This document shows positions 18,997-27,227 of a DNA stretch of 64,000 nucleotides, piece by piece. The stretch is taken from positions 1 to 64,000 of the forward strand of contig DBFL01000056.1 of NCBI GenBank assembly GCA_002294285.1, written 5' to 3'. Numbering within the stretch: the stretch's first letter is position 1; the number at the start of each line of letters is the position of its first letter. The notes below the pieces were generated by a model. That model searched no databases, was not told where the DNA came from, and worked only from the letters and a program-made list of their open reading frames with translations. Made by a program: the position numbers and the translations under genes. The DNA is from Candidatus Neomicrothrix sp. UBA881 (GTDB lineage: Bacteria; Actinomycetota; Acidimicrobiia; Acidimicrobiales; MedAcidi-G1).

Positions 18997-19076
18997 TTCC
19001 AAATACCATTTGTAAGTTTTCGAATCCGTTTATCGAAGGTTACGCCATATACGTGGCCTTAGAAGGGTTATTTTAC

Positions 19077-19829
19077 TTAAACACCAATGGATCTTCTGAT
19101 CGCATAGAGCGCTATCGCTCCCGCGGTTGCCACATTGAGAGATTCGACCGATTTTTCAATCGGGATGGTAATAGTTTTGTCACAAGAATCTTCGATTTCT
19201 TCTGGTAAGCCTCGTGGTTCATTACCAAGAATTAAAGCTACTTGTTTGTCAATCAAAACGTCTTCTGGCGGCAAGCCGCCTGAAGACGCAGTAGCTATAG
19301 TCCTATAACCGTAACTATTTAGTTCTTCAAACAACAGAGTGTAAGAAAAACTCTCTGGAAGAATAGAAAAACTTACTCGAAAAAATGAACCTGCTGATGA
19401 TCTGACTACTTTCGGGTTATATGGATCCACACCTCCATAGAAGAGAATCGTAGAGACACCGAAAGCTTCTGACGTCCTGATCAAATTTCCACAATTTCCA
19501 GGATCTGCAACACCTAAAAGAATAAGCATCGTCTCTTTTTTTTCAATGACACTAGTCAACCCAAGGTCATGTTTTCGCACAGCTGCTATAGCAGCTTGTG
19601 GATTCCGCAGGGTTGTTAGTCCATCGAATATTTTTCTGGGGACTAGATTAAAATGAATTTTTTCTTGGCTTAAAACCATCAGTAAAGCATCATCTAACTC
19701 ATCTTCAGGCAAAATTACTTGATCTATCTTGAGGCCTGCTTCTATCGCTTCTTGAACTAGTCTCGGTCCCTCTACTACAAATAGCCCTTCTGAGTCACGG
19801 ACTTGGGCGTCTCTAGCTAGGCGACGCAT
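19077..19829 (-). CDS. SpoU/TrmH-family RNA 2'-O-methyltransferase
   Basis: A SPOUT methyltransferase that uses S-adenosylmethionine to methylate ribose in rRNA or tRNA. Visible are the N-terminal substrate-binding part (VVEGPRLVQEAIEAG) and the knot motifs GVADPGNCGNLIRTSEAFG, LILGNEPRGLPEE and SLNVATAGAIALY. The position between rplT and pheS matches the tsnR-type 23S methyltransferase of other actinobacteria. At 250 aa it is normal or slightly short at the N-terminus. The ATG at 19829 follows GGAGG with no spacer, which is poor. In-frame upstream sequence resembles the family (QNIRRMRRLARD) but has no ATG, GTG or TTG, so the true start is uncertain. Confidence 0.88.
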   Translation of the reverse strand: MRRLARDAQVRDSEGLFVVEGPRLVQEAIEAGLKIDQVILPEDELDDALLMVLSQEKIHFNLVPRKIFDGLTTLRNPQAAIAAVRKHDLGLTSVIEKKETMLILLGVADPGNCGNLIRTSEAFGVSTILFYGGVDPYNPKVVRSSAGSFFRVSFSILPESFSYTLLFEELNSYGYRTIATASSGGLPPEDVLIDKQVALILGNEPRGLPEEIEDSCDKTITIPIEKSVESLNVATAGAIALYAIRRSIGV

Positions 19830-19918
19830 CCTCCGAATATTTTGCTTATTGACCGATGTGTTATTAATTGAAAGCTCTTTTCAGTTACCGACATTAAGAC
19901 CGGCGTTTAAAGATATTT

Positions 19919-20275
19919 TCAATTTTTGCTGCTTCTAGAAATTTCCACCAACTGTGCAAACGCCTCAGGGTCAACAACTGCAACGTCAGCTAAGACCTTC
20001 CTGTCAACCTCTATGCCAGCATCTTTAAGACCTGCTATAAAAACACTGTATGTCGTGCCATTAAGTCGACACGCGGCATTAATGCGTTGTATCCATAGTC
20101 TCCGGAATTCCCCTTTTCTTGCACGTCGATCCCTGAATGCGTAATTCCCAGAATGCATGACTTGCTCATTGGCTGCTCTGAAACTTCGGCTTTTGTTTCC
20201 GTAGTAGCCTTTAGCTTGTTTTAAAACTGCTTTGTGCTTCTTTTTGCTGTGGACAGCTCTTTTTACTCTGGCCAT
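19919..20275 (-). CDS. rplT: 50S ribosomal protein L20
   Basis: An early-assembly 23S rRNA-binding protein and, in other bacteria, a translational repressor of its own operon. The sequence starts [15 protein letters not shown] and contains the family motif RGYY-like [18 protein letters not shown]. Length is 118 aa. The ATG at 20275 lies six bases after AAAGGAG; the frame also opens at a TTG two codons earlier but that overlaps the ribosome-binding site. Third gene of the infC-rpmI-rplT operon. Confidence 0.97.
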   Translation of the reverse strand: MARVKRAVHSKKKHKAVLKQAKGYYGNKSRSFRAANEQVMHSGNYAFRDRRARKGEFRRLWIQRINAACRLNGTTYSVFIAGLKDAGIEVDRKVLADVAVVDPEAFAQLVEISRSSKN

Positions 20276-20323
20276 CTTCAACTCCTTTTGTTTGGAGATC
20301 TCGTCTAGAGAATCTTGGTGATG

Positions 20324-20518
20324 TTAAATACCTAACTGCTTACGGATTGCTTTACTGTTCGCTGAATCGACTTCACTCATTTTCCCCAAGCGACGTTTTC
20401 TAGTCGAACTCTTTTTTTCCAGTATGTGATTCTTGTTCGCATTACGACGTCGCAAACGACCACTTCCTGTAACTTTTATTCTTTTGGCTGCACCTCTATG
20501 GGTTTTCATTTTTGGCAT
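20324..20518 (-). CDS. rpmI: 50S ribosomal protein L35
   Basis: A small basic ribosomal protein of 64 aa, the normal length. It has the family N-terminus [20 protein letters not shown] and a Lys/Arg-rich middle. It lies between infC and rplT in the universal infC-rpmI-rplT order. Start ATG at 20518 follows GGGAGAGA, a reasonable ribosome-binding site. Confidence 0.97.
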   Translation of the reverse strand: MPKMKTHRGAAKRIKVTGSGRLRRRNANKNHILEKKSSTRKRRLGKMSEVDSANSKAIRKQLGI

Positions 20519-20545
20519 TGTCTCTCCCGCTTATTGCTTTTTCTA

Positions 20546-21220
20546 TTAACTCTCAATATCTTGTTCGGATTCCTCAACCTCTTCACCGGTCTGCGACTCA
20601 GATTCTGTAGTTGGTTCGATCTCTGTATCTTCTATAACTTCTTCCTTTTCAAGTGCCTCAGCTTGTAAAGCTTCAATAGCCTCACGTTGTCTCCTTGTTG
20701 CTTTACCTGGAGTTAGTAACATAGTCATGTTGCGACCTTCTTGTTCTGGGTAGACTTCGACTCTCCCAACATGTGAGATGGCTTCTGCAATGTCGTCTAA
20801 AATCTTTCTCCCAAGTTGGGGGTACTGTATTTCCCTACCTCGGAACATAATCGTGACTTTGACTTTGCTTCCCTCTGTGAGAAATTTTTCAACTTGTCTC
20901 GTTTTTGTTTCGAAATCTCCTGAACCAATTTTTGGACGGTACTTCATTTCCTTCACAAGAATATGAGTTGCTTTTTTTCTCGACTCTTTGGCTTTCTGTG
21001 ATTGTTCGTATTTGAACTTTCCATAGTCCATTACTCGACAAACTGGGGGGTCAGCTTGATTAGCGACCTCCACCAAATCAAGTCCTGCTTCTTGAGCAAA
21101 ACGAAGTGCTTCTGAAATAGGTCGAATTCCTATCTGCTCTCCATCAGCGGAAACTAGACGGACATTTTCTACCTGAATATCCTCGTTTATTCTTGGTTCT
21201 TCTTCGGTTGAATTAGCTAT
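20546..21220 (-). CDS. infC: translation initiation factor IF-3 (apparent AUA start)
   Basis: IF-3 binds the 30S subunit and checks start-codon choice. The reading frame upstream of the first ATG/GTG/TTG-type codon (21076) clearly continues the IF-3 N-domain, with EPRINEDIQVENVRLVSAD and EGQ-like GEQIGIRP, then PPVCRVMDYGKFKYEQ and the C-domain. An in-frame TGA at 21229-21227 limits it. The only start with a well-spaced Shine-Dalgarno is AUA at 21220, nine bases after AGGAG (21234-21230). That gives 224 aa, with an acidic C-terminal tail of ~35 residues. Rare infC starts (AUU and relatives) are known to let IF-3 repress itself. An 8-codon upstream frame overlaps the AUA. A one-base sequence error joining the two is the alternative. 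Confidence 0.88.
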   Translation of the reverse strand: MANSTEEEPRINEDIQVENVRLVSADGEQIGIRPISEALRFAQEAGLDLVEVANQADPPVCRVMDYGKFKYEQSQKAKESRKKATHILVKEMKYRPKIGSGDFETKTRQVEKFLTEGSKVKVTIMFRGREIQYPQLGRKILDDIAEAISHVGRVEVYPEQEGRNMTMLLTPGKATRRQREAIEALQAEALEKEEVIEDTEIEPTTESESQTGEEVEESEQDIES

Positions 21221-21243
21221 TGTTCGTCACTCCTGTGTGGCAC
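21217..21243 (-). CDS. putative 8-codon leader peptide overlapping infC
   Basis: A short frame GTG-CCA-CAC-AGG-AGT-GAC-GAA-CAA-TAG (peptide MPHRSDEQ) has its own ribosome-binding site, GAGGAG (21256-21251), seven bases upstream. Its stop TAG shares two bases with the AUA start of infC, and the infC Shine-Dalgarno lies inside it. This layout suits termination-reinitiation coupling. A -1 shift at CAA would run straight into infC, so it could equally be the true infC N-terminus split by a sequencing error or a frameshift. Confidence 0.4.
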   Translation of the reverse strand: MPHRSDEQ

Positions 21244-21304
21244 GTAGTTTCTCCTCGTGTTTGATTACATTTTTTCCGCTCGTTTTAGACTTTTATTAAC
21301 GTCT

Positions 21305-21340
21305 AAATAACAAAGACGGGCATAGAAATTGGAGCCCGCC
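21305..21340 (-). terminator. terminator-like hairpin in the infC leader
   Basis: On the minus strand GGCGGGC (21340-21334) pairs with GCCCGTC (21321-21315) around a 12-base loop, seven pairs with one G-U, followed by TTTGTTATTT. It lies between the candidate promoter (21421-21394) and infC, so it could act as an attenuator for the infC-rpmI-rplT operon. A second hairpin, TTTAGAC/GTCTAAA (21307-21301 and 21290-21284), follows. The U-tract is interrupted, so strength is uncertain. Confidence 0.4.
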
Positions 21341-21393
21341 GTAATGACCAAAACTCACCTAAAGTGGCCTGGTGGGGTGGGAACCCGCTTTCT

Positions 21394-21421
21394 ATTTTAT
21401 TTTCACCCTCTAGAGTACCAA
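21394..21421 (-). promoter_or_regulatory. candidate infC operon promoter
   Basis: On the minus strand TTGGTA (21421-21416) and TAAAAT (21399-21394) are separated by 16 bp. The start would fall near 21387, leaving a ~165-nt leader that contains two hairpins and the short upstream frame. The remaining intergenic sequence to the DUF1844-like gene (21422-21481) is AT-rich and may hold that gene's promoter, but I see no clear hexamers for it. Confidence 0.4.
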
Positions 21422-21481
21422 TATAGAACTAAACCAATGCAGAGTTCGATCAGAAAATTAATTTTATAAGATGGGAAGATT

Positions 21482-21880
21482 ATGAGCACTTTATGGACAC
21501 CAGGCGGAGAACATCCAGTTGATCCGGAAAACGAACCACCTTCTTCTGACTTTTCTGAACTTTCTCCTGAAGAACAAGAACAAGCTGAAGCACTAGCCGC
21601 AGAAATGGCTGCTGTACGTGAGCAACTAGCTGCAGCTCCTGCTGAAATTGTTGTAGCAAACCATCTGATGGGTCTTTATGAACTTGCTGCAATACATCTT
21701 TCACAGCAACCACCAAAATTGGATCAAGCTTCTATAGCTATCGATGCCATGTCGGCGGTAATAGATTCTTTAGAAGGAAGACTTGGAGAAGCAGAAGGCA
21801 CTCTGAAAGATGCCTTGCATCAGATTCGCCTAGCTTACGTTCAGATAGGAAACCAAGAAGATACACCAGGCGAGGAATAA
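21482..21880 (+). CDS. DUF1844-like conserved protein
   Basis: A 132-aa cytosolic protein of unknown function. The acidic N-terminal third (Pro/Glu-rich, ~1-45) is probably disordered. It is followed by a helical domain with NHLMGLYELAAIHLSQQPP and SLEGRLGEAEGTLKDALHQI, which resembles the DUF1844 proteins encoded beside infC in actinobacteria. It is divergent from infC and convergent with hisG (13 bp apart). ATG at 21482 has GGGAAG close upstream. The family assignment is from memory of the motif and the location. Confidence 0.75.
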   Translation: MSTLWTPGGEHPVDPENEPPSSDFSELSPEEQEQAEALAAEMAAVREQLAAAPAEIVVANHLMGLYELAAIHLSQQPPKLDQASIAIDAMSAVIDSLEGRLGEAEGTLKDALHQIRLAYVQIGNQEDTPGEE

Positions 21881-21893
21881 GCCCAGAAAAGTT

Positions 21894-22769
21894 TCAGTGG
21901 ACGATCTTGGATAAAGGAAGTTCAATTATGTCCGAAGCACCCTTGTCTCTGAGTTCGGGTATAAGCACATTTATCTCTGACTTAGCCACAACAGTTTCCA
22001 CTGCATAACCCTCACCCTTAGCAAGTTCATTAACTGTTGGTGCTTTCATGGAAGGAATGGCTTCAAGTACACCTTCCAGATTCGAGGTTCCAACGTTCAT
22101 TTTGACAAGAACTTTTCCTCGTGCCTCCAAAGTTCCCTCAAGTAGTGTGTGTATCTGGTTCATAGCGTGACGCAGCTCAGGATTTTCAGCTGAATCTCTA
22201 TTAGCTACTAATTCTGTATGGCTGGTGATGATGGTGTCTATAATTTTCAAACCGGCAGCTTTCAGAGCTCTACCCGTCTCGGTTAAATCAACCACAACAT
22301 CTACTATGTCCGGAGCTTTGGCCTCAGTAGCTCCATAACTTAGGTGCACTTCTGCTTCGATTCCTTGCGATGTAAAGAAATTTTTTGTCAGATTGGGATA
22401 CTCGGTGGATACTTTCACCCCGTTTGGTAGGTCTTTTACTTTCTCATACGGGGAATCTTCTGGAACAGCAACCACGATATTTACAGGTCTTGCGGTGGCT
22501 TTTGAATAGTGCAATTTACCTAGTGACACTAGGTCACTTTCTGTTTCTTCAATCCAATCACGACCCGTTATGCCGATATCGAATAAACCATCCGCTATGT
22601 AAGTTGGTATCTCTTGAGGTCGCAAGATCATAACTTCATCGATACGTGGGTCGTCAATTTCAGCTTTATAGTCGACTTTAGACGAACGAATCACGGCAAG
22701 ATCTGCGGATTCGAATAACTCCAATGTGGCTTTTTCTAAAGAGCCTTTAGGTAAAACTATTTTTAACAC
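21894..22769 (-). CDS. hisG: ATP phosphoribosyltransferase (long form)
   Basis: It catalyses the first step of histidine synthesis, joining ATP and PRPP, and is feedback-inhibited by histidine. The N-terminus LKIVLPKGSLEKATLELF, the DIGITGRDWI segment and the PRPP loop ...DVVVDLTETGRAL are characteristic. With 291 aa and a C-terminal ~75-residue ACT-like regulatory domain it is the long, HisZ-independent form. The start is GTG at 22769. It has no Shine-Dalgarno, and a -10-like TAAATT ends six bases before it, so it may be leaderless. No other his genes are adjacent. Confidence 0.95.
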   Translation of the reverse strand: MLKIVLPKGSLEKATLELFESADLAVIRSSKVDYKAEIDDPRIDEVMILRPQEIPTYIADGLFDIGITGRDWIEETESDLVSLGKLHYSKATARPVNIVVAVPEDSPYEKVKDLPNGVKVSTEYPNLTKNFFTSQGIEAEVHLSYGATEAKAPDIVDVVVDLTETGRALKAAGLKIIDTIITSHTELVANRDSAENPELRHAMNQIHTLLEGTLEARGKVLVKMNVGTSNLEGVLEAIPSMKAPTVNELAKGEGYAVETVVAKSEINVLIPELRDKGASDIIELPLSKIVH

Positions 22770-22825
22770 AATACAAATTTAGCCACTGGTCAGTACTCAA
22801 GTGCGATGATTTAAAATAACTTTGG

Positions 22826-23875
22826 CTAAAGAACTAAATCTAAGCGAACGTCTTCACCTAATTGAGTAACATTAACGAACTTTCCCCGCCTGAGAGAGTC
22901 CATAGTCGCAGCTCCAGGCCCACTTAACAGAGACTTGCCGTCGTCACCTCCCATTATTGATGGAGATACATAGACAACATATCGATCAATAAGGTTTGCT
23001 CTATGCATCTGCCCTGCCAGATCTGCGCCCCCTTCAACCAGTAACTGTAATACCCCTTCATCTCCCAACTTTTCGATGAGTGCTTCCAAAGAGCCTTTCC
23101 ATGATTCAGCGGGTTCGACTCTGGAGCCTTGTGGTATATCGCCAATAACAATTCGACGAGGATTTTTACCTTCAACTGATCTTACTGTAAGTCGCGGATC
23201 GTCATTTCGAATTGTTCCTGCTCCTACACAAATCGCATCACTCTCTGCTCTGAGCATGTGAACATCCTTTCTTGCTTGTTCACCTGTGATCCAATTGCTG
23301 GATCCGTCGGGTGCGGCGATTCGACCATCCAATGTCGCAGCCAGTTTTAGAACTACATACGGTCTGCCTGTGCGTCTGTGGTGAAGGTAAGGGGTTAGCT
23401 GCTGAGCTACATCATCAGAATTCTGCCCTGCTTCTACTATTATCCCAGCTGACCTGAGTGCTTCTAAACCTGACCCTGAAACCCTTTCATCTGGGTCGGT
23501 TATTCCGACAACTACCCTTTTGATTCCGGATTTGATTATCGCATCCGTACATGGGCCTGTTAAACCTTGATGATTGCAAGGCTCTAGAGTGGTATACAAG
23601 GTTGCTCCTTTTGCTAACTCTCCTGCCTCTTCAAGAGCCTTTATCTCCGCATGAACACTCCCTGCAAACTGTGATTTTTCTTTACTTTCAAATTCTCCTA
23701 GCAATTTATTTGTTTCTTCGTCTGTCCGAAAAGGGCCTGTAGCTCCCTCACCTATGATCTGATCATTAGCTACCAGAATCGCACCAACCCAAGGGTTCGG
23801 CGGCGAGTGAAGCCTTGCTTGCTGTGCAACGGCTATAGCTTTCGCCATGTATTTCTCATCAATATCCGACGGCAT
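22826..23875 (-). CDS. ribD: riboflavin deaminase/reductase
   Basis: A bifunctional enzyme of riboflavin synthesis: it deaminates the pyrimidine and then reduces the ribose side chain. The N-terminal deaminase domain has the zinc site (HAE in SVHAEIKALEEAG, and PCNHQGLTGPC). The C-terminal reductase domain begins near residue 165 (RPYVVLKLAATLDGRIA) and has LLVEGGADLAGQ. At 349 aa it is normal. Partner genes ribA, ribE and ribH are not in the window. It begins two bases after the moaB-type gene. Confidence 0.95.
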   Translation of the reverse strand: MPSDIDEKYMAKAIAVAQQARLHSPPNPWVGAILVANDQIIGEGATGPFRTDEETNKLLGEFESKEKSQFAGSVHAEIKALEEAGELAKGATLYTTLEPCNHQGLTGPCTDAIIKSGIKRVVVGITDPDERVSGSGLEALRSAGIIVEAGQNSDDVAQQLTPYLHHRRTGRPYVVLKLAATLDGRIAAPDGSSNWITGEQARKDVHMLRAESDAICVGAGTIRNDDPRLTVRSVEGKNPRRIVIGDIPQGSRVEPAESWKGSLEALIEKLGDEGVLQLLVEGGADLAGQMHRANLIDRYVVYVSPSIMGGDDGKSLLSGPGAATMDSLRRGKFVNVTQLGEDVRLDLVL

Positions 23876-23877
23876 GG

Positions 23878-24441
23878 CTAGTTCGGGTGAGGGTCAGTAT
23901 TGTCAATTAGAAGGCCAACAGCATGCGGCAAAACATCAATTACCGCTTCAAGACACTCAATGCAACCTTTCTCTGATCCTGGCGTGTTTACAATCAAGGT
24001 TGTGCCAATAGTTCCCGCAATCCCGCGTGAAAGTCTTCCTAAAGGGTTGATTAATCTCATTGCTTCAGCAAGTCCTGGAGCTTCACGCTCTATAACTCTC
24101 ATCGTCCCTTCTGGTGTCTGATCTCTAGGTCCAAATCCCGTGCCGCCTGTAGTGATAATCAATCCATGGAAATCTTGTGCCATAGAAGTTAAAACTTGGG
24201 CCACCTCACTTTCTCCATCGGGTGTAACTAGGACTTCATCTACGTTCCACCCCTCAGCTAAAACACGCTCTTCTAATGCTGTACACGATTTATTTTCTCG
24301 CACGCCATGTGCAACCCCATCTGAAACAGTCAGGATTTTTACTTTAATTTTTGTTTTCTCTGCTGTACCCACAATCTTGAGGGTATCTGACGCTTCTTCG
24401 GCTGATGACTTCAGATAGGGTCTGAAAATGGATTTAAACAC
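23878..24441 (-). CDS. molybdopterin biosynthesis protein, MoaB/Mog type
   Basis: A MoaB/MogA-family protein that in relatives adenylates molybdopterin before molybdenum insertion. The family motif is ITTGGTGFGPRDQTPEGT (~residues 97-114), with SRGIAGTIGTTLIVNTPGS after it. The frame starts at GTG 24441, which overlaps the divergent hydrolase gene by 14 bases. A second GTG at 24372 would give 164 aa, nearer the family length, and avoid the overlap; neither has a good ribosome-binding site. No other molybdenum-cofactor gene is nearby. It stands between ribD and a hydrolase, where rpe often lies in related clusters. Confidence 0.88.
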   Translation of the reverse strand: MFKSIFRPYLKSSAEEASDTLKIVGTAEKTKIKVKILTVSDGVAHGVRENKSCTALEERVLAEGWNVDEVLVTPDGESEVAQVLTSMAQDFHGLIITTGGTGFGPRDQTPEGTMRVIEREAPGLAEAMRLINPLGRLSRGIAGTIGTTLIVNTPGSEKGCIECLEAVIDVLPHAVGLLIDNTDPHPN

Positions 24442-25222
24442 ATTAGGCGGCTACGAAATAAGCGAGTTTGAGCATAATGGTAAAAGCAAAACAGTTCTCC
24501 GTACTGGTTCGGGTCCAGCGGTAATTGTTATGTCAGAAATTCCCGGAATTACTCCGCGGGTAGCTGAATTTGGTAGAAAAGTCTCCGGCGTCGGGTGTAC
24601 TGCTGTTCTCCCTTCACTTTTTGGGGTTCCTGGAGAAAAACCCGGTCTAAAGAACTCTCTGAAAACACTTCAAAAAGCTTGCATATCAAGAGAATTCTCT
24701 TCTTTGATGACTAGGAAAACTTCACCTGTTACTGACTGGCTGAGAGCACTTGCTGCTTTCGAACATGGAAAATGTGGAGGACCCGGAGTTGGTGCAGTGG
24801 GAATGTGTTTTACAGGGGGTTTTGCCTTAGGAATGATGCTAGATGAAAGGATGATTGCTCCGGTACTTAGCCAACCGAGCTTGCCGCTTCCTATTGGCAA
24901 GAGGAGAAAAGAGTCGATAGGTATTTCCAATTCAGATCTAGAAATTGTGAAAAATCGAGTGGAGGATGGAGTTTGTATCCTAGGTCTCAGGTTTTCCAAC
25001 GACTCAATGGCTCCAAAGGAACGCTTCGAGAAACTAGGTAAAGAATTCGGGGAAAGTTTTATATCTGTAGAAATAGATTCTTCTCCCGGTAATACGCATG
25101 GGATAAGCACACGCGCCCATTCAGTGCTTACAGAAGAATTTGTAGATGATCCTGAACACCCAACTTATGAAGCTCTAGAGCTTGTTCTTCAACACCTGAA
25201 AGAAAAACTTCTTACCAAATAA
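24428..25222 (+). CDS. dienelactone hydrolase family protein
   Basis: An alpha/beta hydrolase of the dienelactone hydrolase family. The nucleophile elbow is GMCFTGGF (~residues 132-139), with Cys as in true dienelactone hydrolases. A C-terminal His in GNTHGISTRAH and an upstream acid would complete the triad. At 264 aa it is slightly longer than usual. It could hydrolyse lactones or esters; the substrate is unknown. One of only four plus-strand genes here: it is divergent from the moaB-type gene and ends three bases from the rsmB stop. Confidence 0.82.
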   Translation: MDLNTLGGYEISEFEHNGKSKTVLRTGSGPAVIVMSEIPGITPRVAEFGRKVSGVGCTAVLPSLFGVPGEKPGLKNSLKTLQKACISREFSSLMTRKTSPVTDWLRALAAFEHGKCGGPGVGAVGMCFTGGFALGMMLDERMIAPVLSQPSLPLPIGKRRKESIGISNSDLEIVKNRVEDGVCILGLRFSNDSMAPKERFEKLGKEFGESFISVEIDSSPGNTHGISTRAHSVLTEEFVDDPEHPTYEALELVLQHLKEKLLTK

Positions 25223-25225
25223 AAT

Positions 25226-26353
25226 CTATTTTGCTTTGTAACAAAAAACAGACATTCCTTCACTGTCTAAATCTTGCGGAAGGATCATCCCACCTTCACC
25301 ATGTTTTCTCCAAGGATCAGGGAGCGGGCTGACTTGTTCAACTTTCATTCGTCTCCTGAACCTCTCATCCACTCCAATGGTTTCCGAATCGGTCAATGTA
25401 CAGACACTGTAAATCAGCAGGCCACCAGGCTTGAGCAAGGGCAACGCTGAACACAACAACTCCAACTGTAAATCTGCTAAATCATCGATATCTCCTTCTT
25501 TTATTCTCCACCTTGCATCAGCTCGTCTTCTTAAAACACCGAGCCCACTACATGGGGCATCAACTAAAACTCTTGTTGCCTGTCCTTTTCTGAAAGGCAA
25601 CTTCGTTCCATTCGAAGCAACTAATGGAAGTTTCACTTGGAGTTTTAAGGAGTTTGATTTTACTAATTGCAACCTTTTTACAGATAAGTCTGCAGCTACA
25701 ACAGGATGACCCTTTGATGCGGCCGCCGTAGCTTTACCACCTGGCGCTGCACAAATATCGAATATTAGACCGTTTCCCCAACTTCCTTCCTGCGTCAAAA
25801 GATCTGAAACCAGTTGCGAGGTTACATCTTGGTAATAGCCATCTTCACGATGAACTGCAGGTTTTGCCATATTCATACTCTTAAGTGCCTCTTCTGCTGC
25901 ATTTTCTCCAAGATCAGCCTCTAGGCGCTTGACGATCCAATCTGGATAGCTGTATTCAATAGCTTTGGTAGGCCAAACTGGTGTTTGTATAGCAACTTTC
26001 CGCAATACCGCGTTGCATAATCCTCTAGCCCACCGTGGCGCTAATGAAACCGTGACACTAACCGCAGCATGATCTGGTATTTTCATCCAGTGCAACTGAT
26101 AGGTTCCCAAACGCAAAATTGTACGGATATCCGGATGCAACTTTTTCTTTATAAAAGGGTCAATCAAGAAATCACATGATCTTCGCATTCTTGTCACTCC
26201 ATAAACTAATTCCGTGACAAATGCTTTATCTCTTTCATCCAGTCCTGAAGCATCTAGAGCAGGCCTTAAAACTAGATTTGCAAATGCAGAATCTTTTTCA
26301 ATTCTAGAAAGCACACTTAAAGCTAAACGGCGCGTATGAATATTCTCAGTCAT
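25226..26353 (-). CDS. rsmB: 16S rRNA m5C967 methyltransferase
   Basis: A SAM-dependent RNA cytosine-C5 methyltransferase (Sun/Fmu family). The N-terminal NusB-like RNA-binding domain (~1-130, with KAFVTELVYGVTRMRR) precedes the Rossmann methyltransferase. SAM motif I is DICAAPGGKATAAA. The two catalytic cysteines are in DAPCSGLG and SVCTLTDSE. About 375 aa, a little short. The preferred ATG is at 26353 (MTENIH), overlapping fmt by eight bases. Last gene of the 39-kb minus-strand run. Confidence 0.93.
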   Translation of the reverse strand: MTENIHTRRLALSVLSRIEKDSAFANLVLRPALDASGLDERDKAFVTELVYGVTRMRRSCDFLIDPFIKKKLHPDIRTILRLGTYQLHWMKIPDHAAVSVTVSLAPRWARGLCNAVLRKVAIQTPVWPTKAIEYSYPDWIVKRLEADLGENAAEEALKSMNMAKPAVHREDGYYQDVTSQLVSDLLTQEGSWGNGLIFDICAAPGGKATAAASKGHPVVAADLSVKRLQLVKSNSLKLQVKLPLVASNGTKLPFRKGQATRVLVDAPCSGLGVLRRRADARWRIKEGDIDDLADLQLELLCSALPLLKPGGLLIYSVCTLTDSETIGVDERFRRRMKVEQVSPLPDPWRKHGEGGMILPQDLDSEGMSVFCYKAK

Positions 26354-27227
26354 CTCCAAATACGCAATTCTTCTCTAAACGCGCACCTAGTTGCCATGAT
26401 TCAAACGATTGACGCGCTCGGTTCTGAGACTGCACTTCTGTAAGTTTTAAAGCTCCATTACCAGTTACCACCTGATCTCCGATTAGCTGGCCCGGTTGAC
26501 CTTGGATCTCTTGCATGTTTGGCTCACAGGCCCATATTTTTAAACGCTCACCTCTGAATGTCGTCCATGCTCCACCAATCCTTACCAATCTGTCAATGGC
26601 TTCGGCTTCAAGGTCCCACATGATTTCCCTCTCTTGAGGCATTACTTTCTCAGCCCAGACGACTTCACCTGACTGAGGCGTAGGTTCTCCGAGACCTTTA
26701 TCGAGTACTGATACAAGCAACTTGGATCCAGTTTCGATTAGCCGACTTCTCAACGAATCTGCACTGTCACGATCCAAAATAGGAACTTCTTCTCGAGCAA
26801 AAACTCCTCCTACATCAAACTCTTCGCCAACTTCCATTACACAGACACCGCTTTTTTTATCCCCTGCCAATATTGCCCTTTCAATAGGAGCTGGTCCCCT
26901 CCATCTAGGCAGTAGTGAAAAGTGAACGTTAATCATCTGTATCCTTTGCAGAAGTTCGACTGGGATGAAGCTTCCGAAAGCCACTACTACAGCAAGGTCT
27001 ATTTCAAAATTTTCTATCTCTTCTATTTCGTGGACAACTGGAATACCCATTTCGGTGGCAACTTTTTTTACTGGAGAAGGTGAAGGTTTCTCTCGTCTAC
27101 CTCTCCTTCGGTCTTGACCAGTTACTACTACTCCAATTTCATAGCCGGAAGAAACCAGACTTTCCATAAATGGAACAGACAACTCGGGAGTGCCTACAAA
27201 AGCTAGACGACCAATACTCTTATTCAC
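26346..27227 (-). CDS. fmt: methionyl-tRNA formyltransferase
   Basis: It formylates initiator Met-tRNA with 10-formyl-tetrahydrofolate. The N-terminal catalytic domain has HFSLLPRWRGPAPIERAIL (~residues 100-118; usual form HASLLPRWRG), preceded by the conserved Asn in MINVH, and GVCVMEVGEEFDVG. The C-terminal tRNA-binding OB-like domain begins around 200. At 293 aa it is a little short. It overlaps def by eight bases, giving the usual def-fmt pair that adds and removes the formyl group. Confidence 0.95.
   Translation of the reverse strand: MNKSIGRLAFVGTPELSVPFMESLVSSGYEIGVVVTGQDRRRGRREKPSPSPVKKVATEMGIPVVHEIEEIENFEIDLAVVVAFGSFIPVELLQRIQMINVHFSLLPRWRGPAPIERAILAGDKKSGVCVMEVGEEFDVGGVFAREEVPILDRDSADSLRSRLIETGSKLLVSVLDKGLGEPTPQSGEVVWAEKVMPQEREIMWDLEAEAIDRLVRIGGAWTTFRGERLKIWACEPNMQEIQGQPGQLIGDQVVTGNGALKLTEVQSQNRARQSFESWQLGARLEKNCVFGDD

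Noticed and set aside
19005..19076. Possible tRNA or T-box upstream of pheS (GGATTCGAAAAC resembles a T-loop)
   Set aside because: No acceptor or anticodon stems can be formed and no T-box sequence is present in this 72-bp gap.
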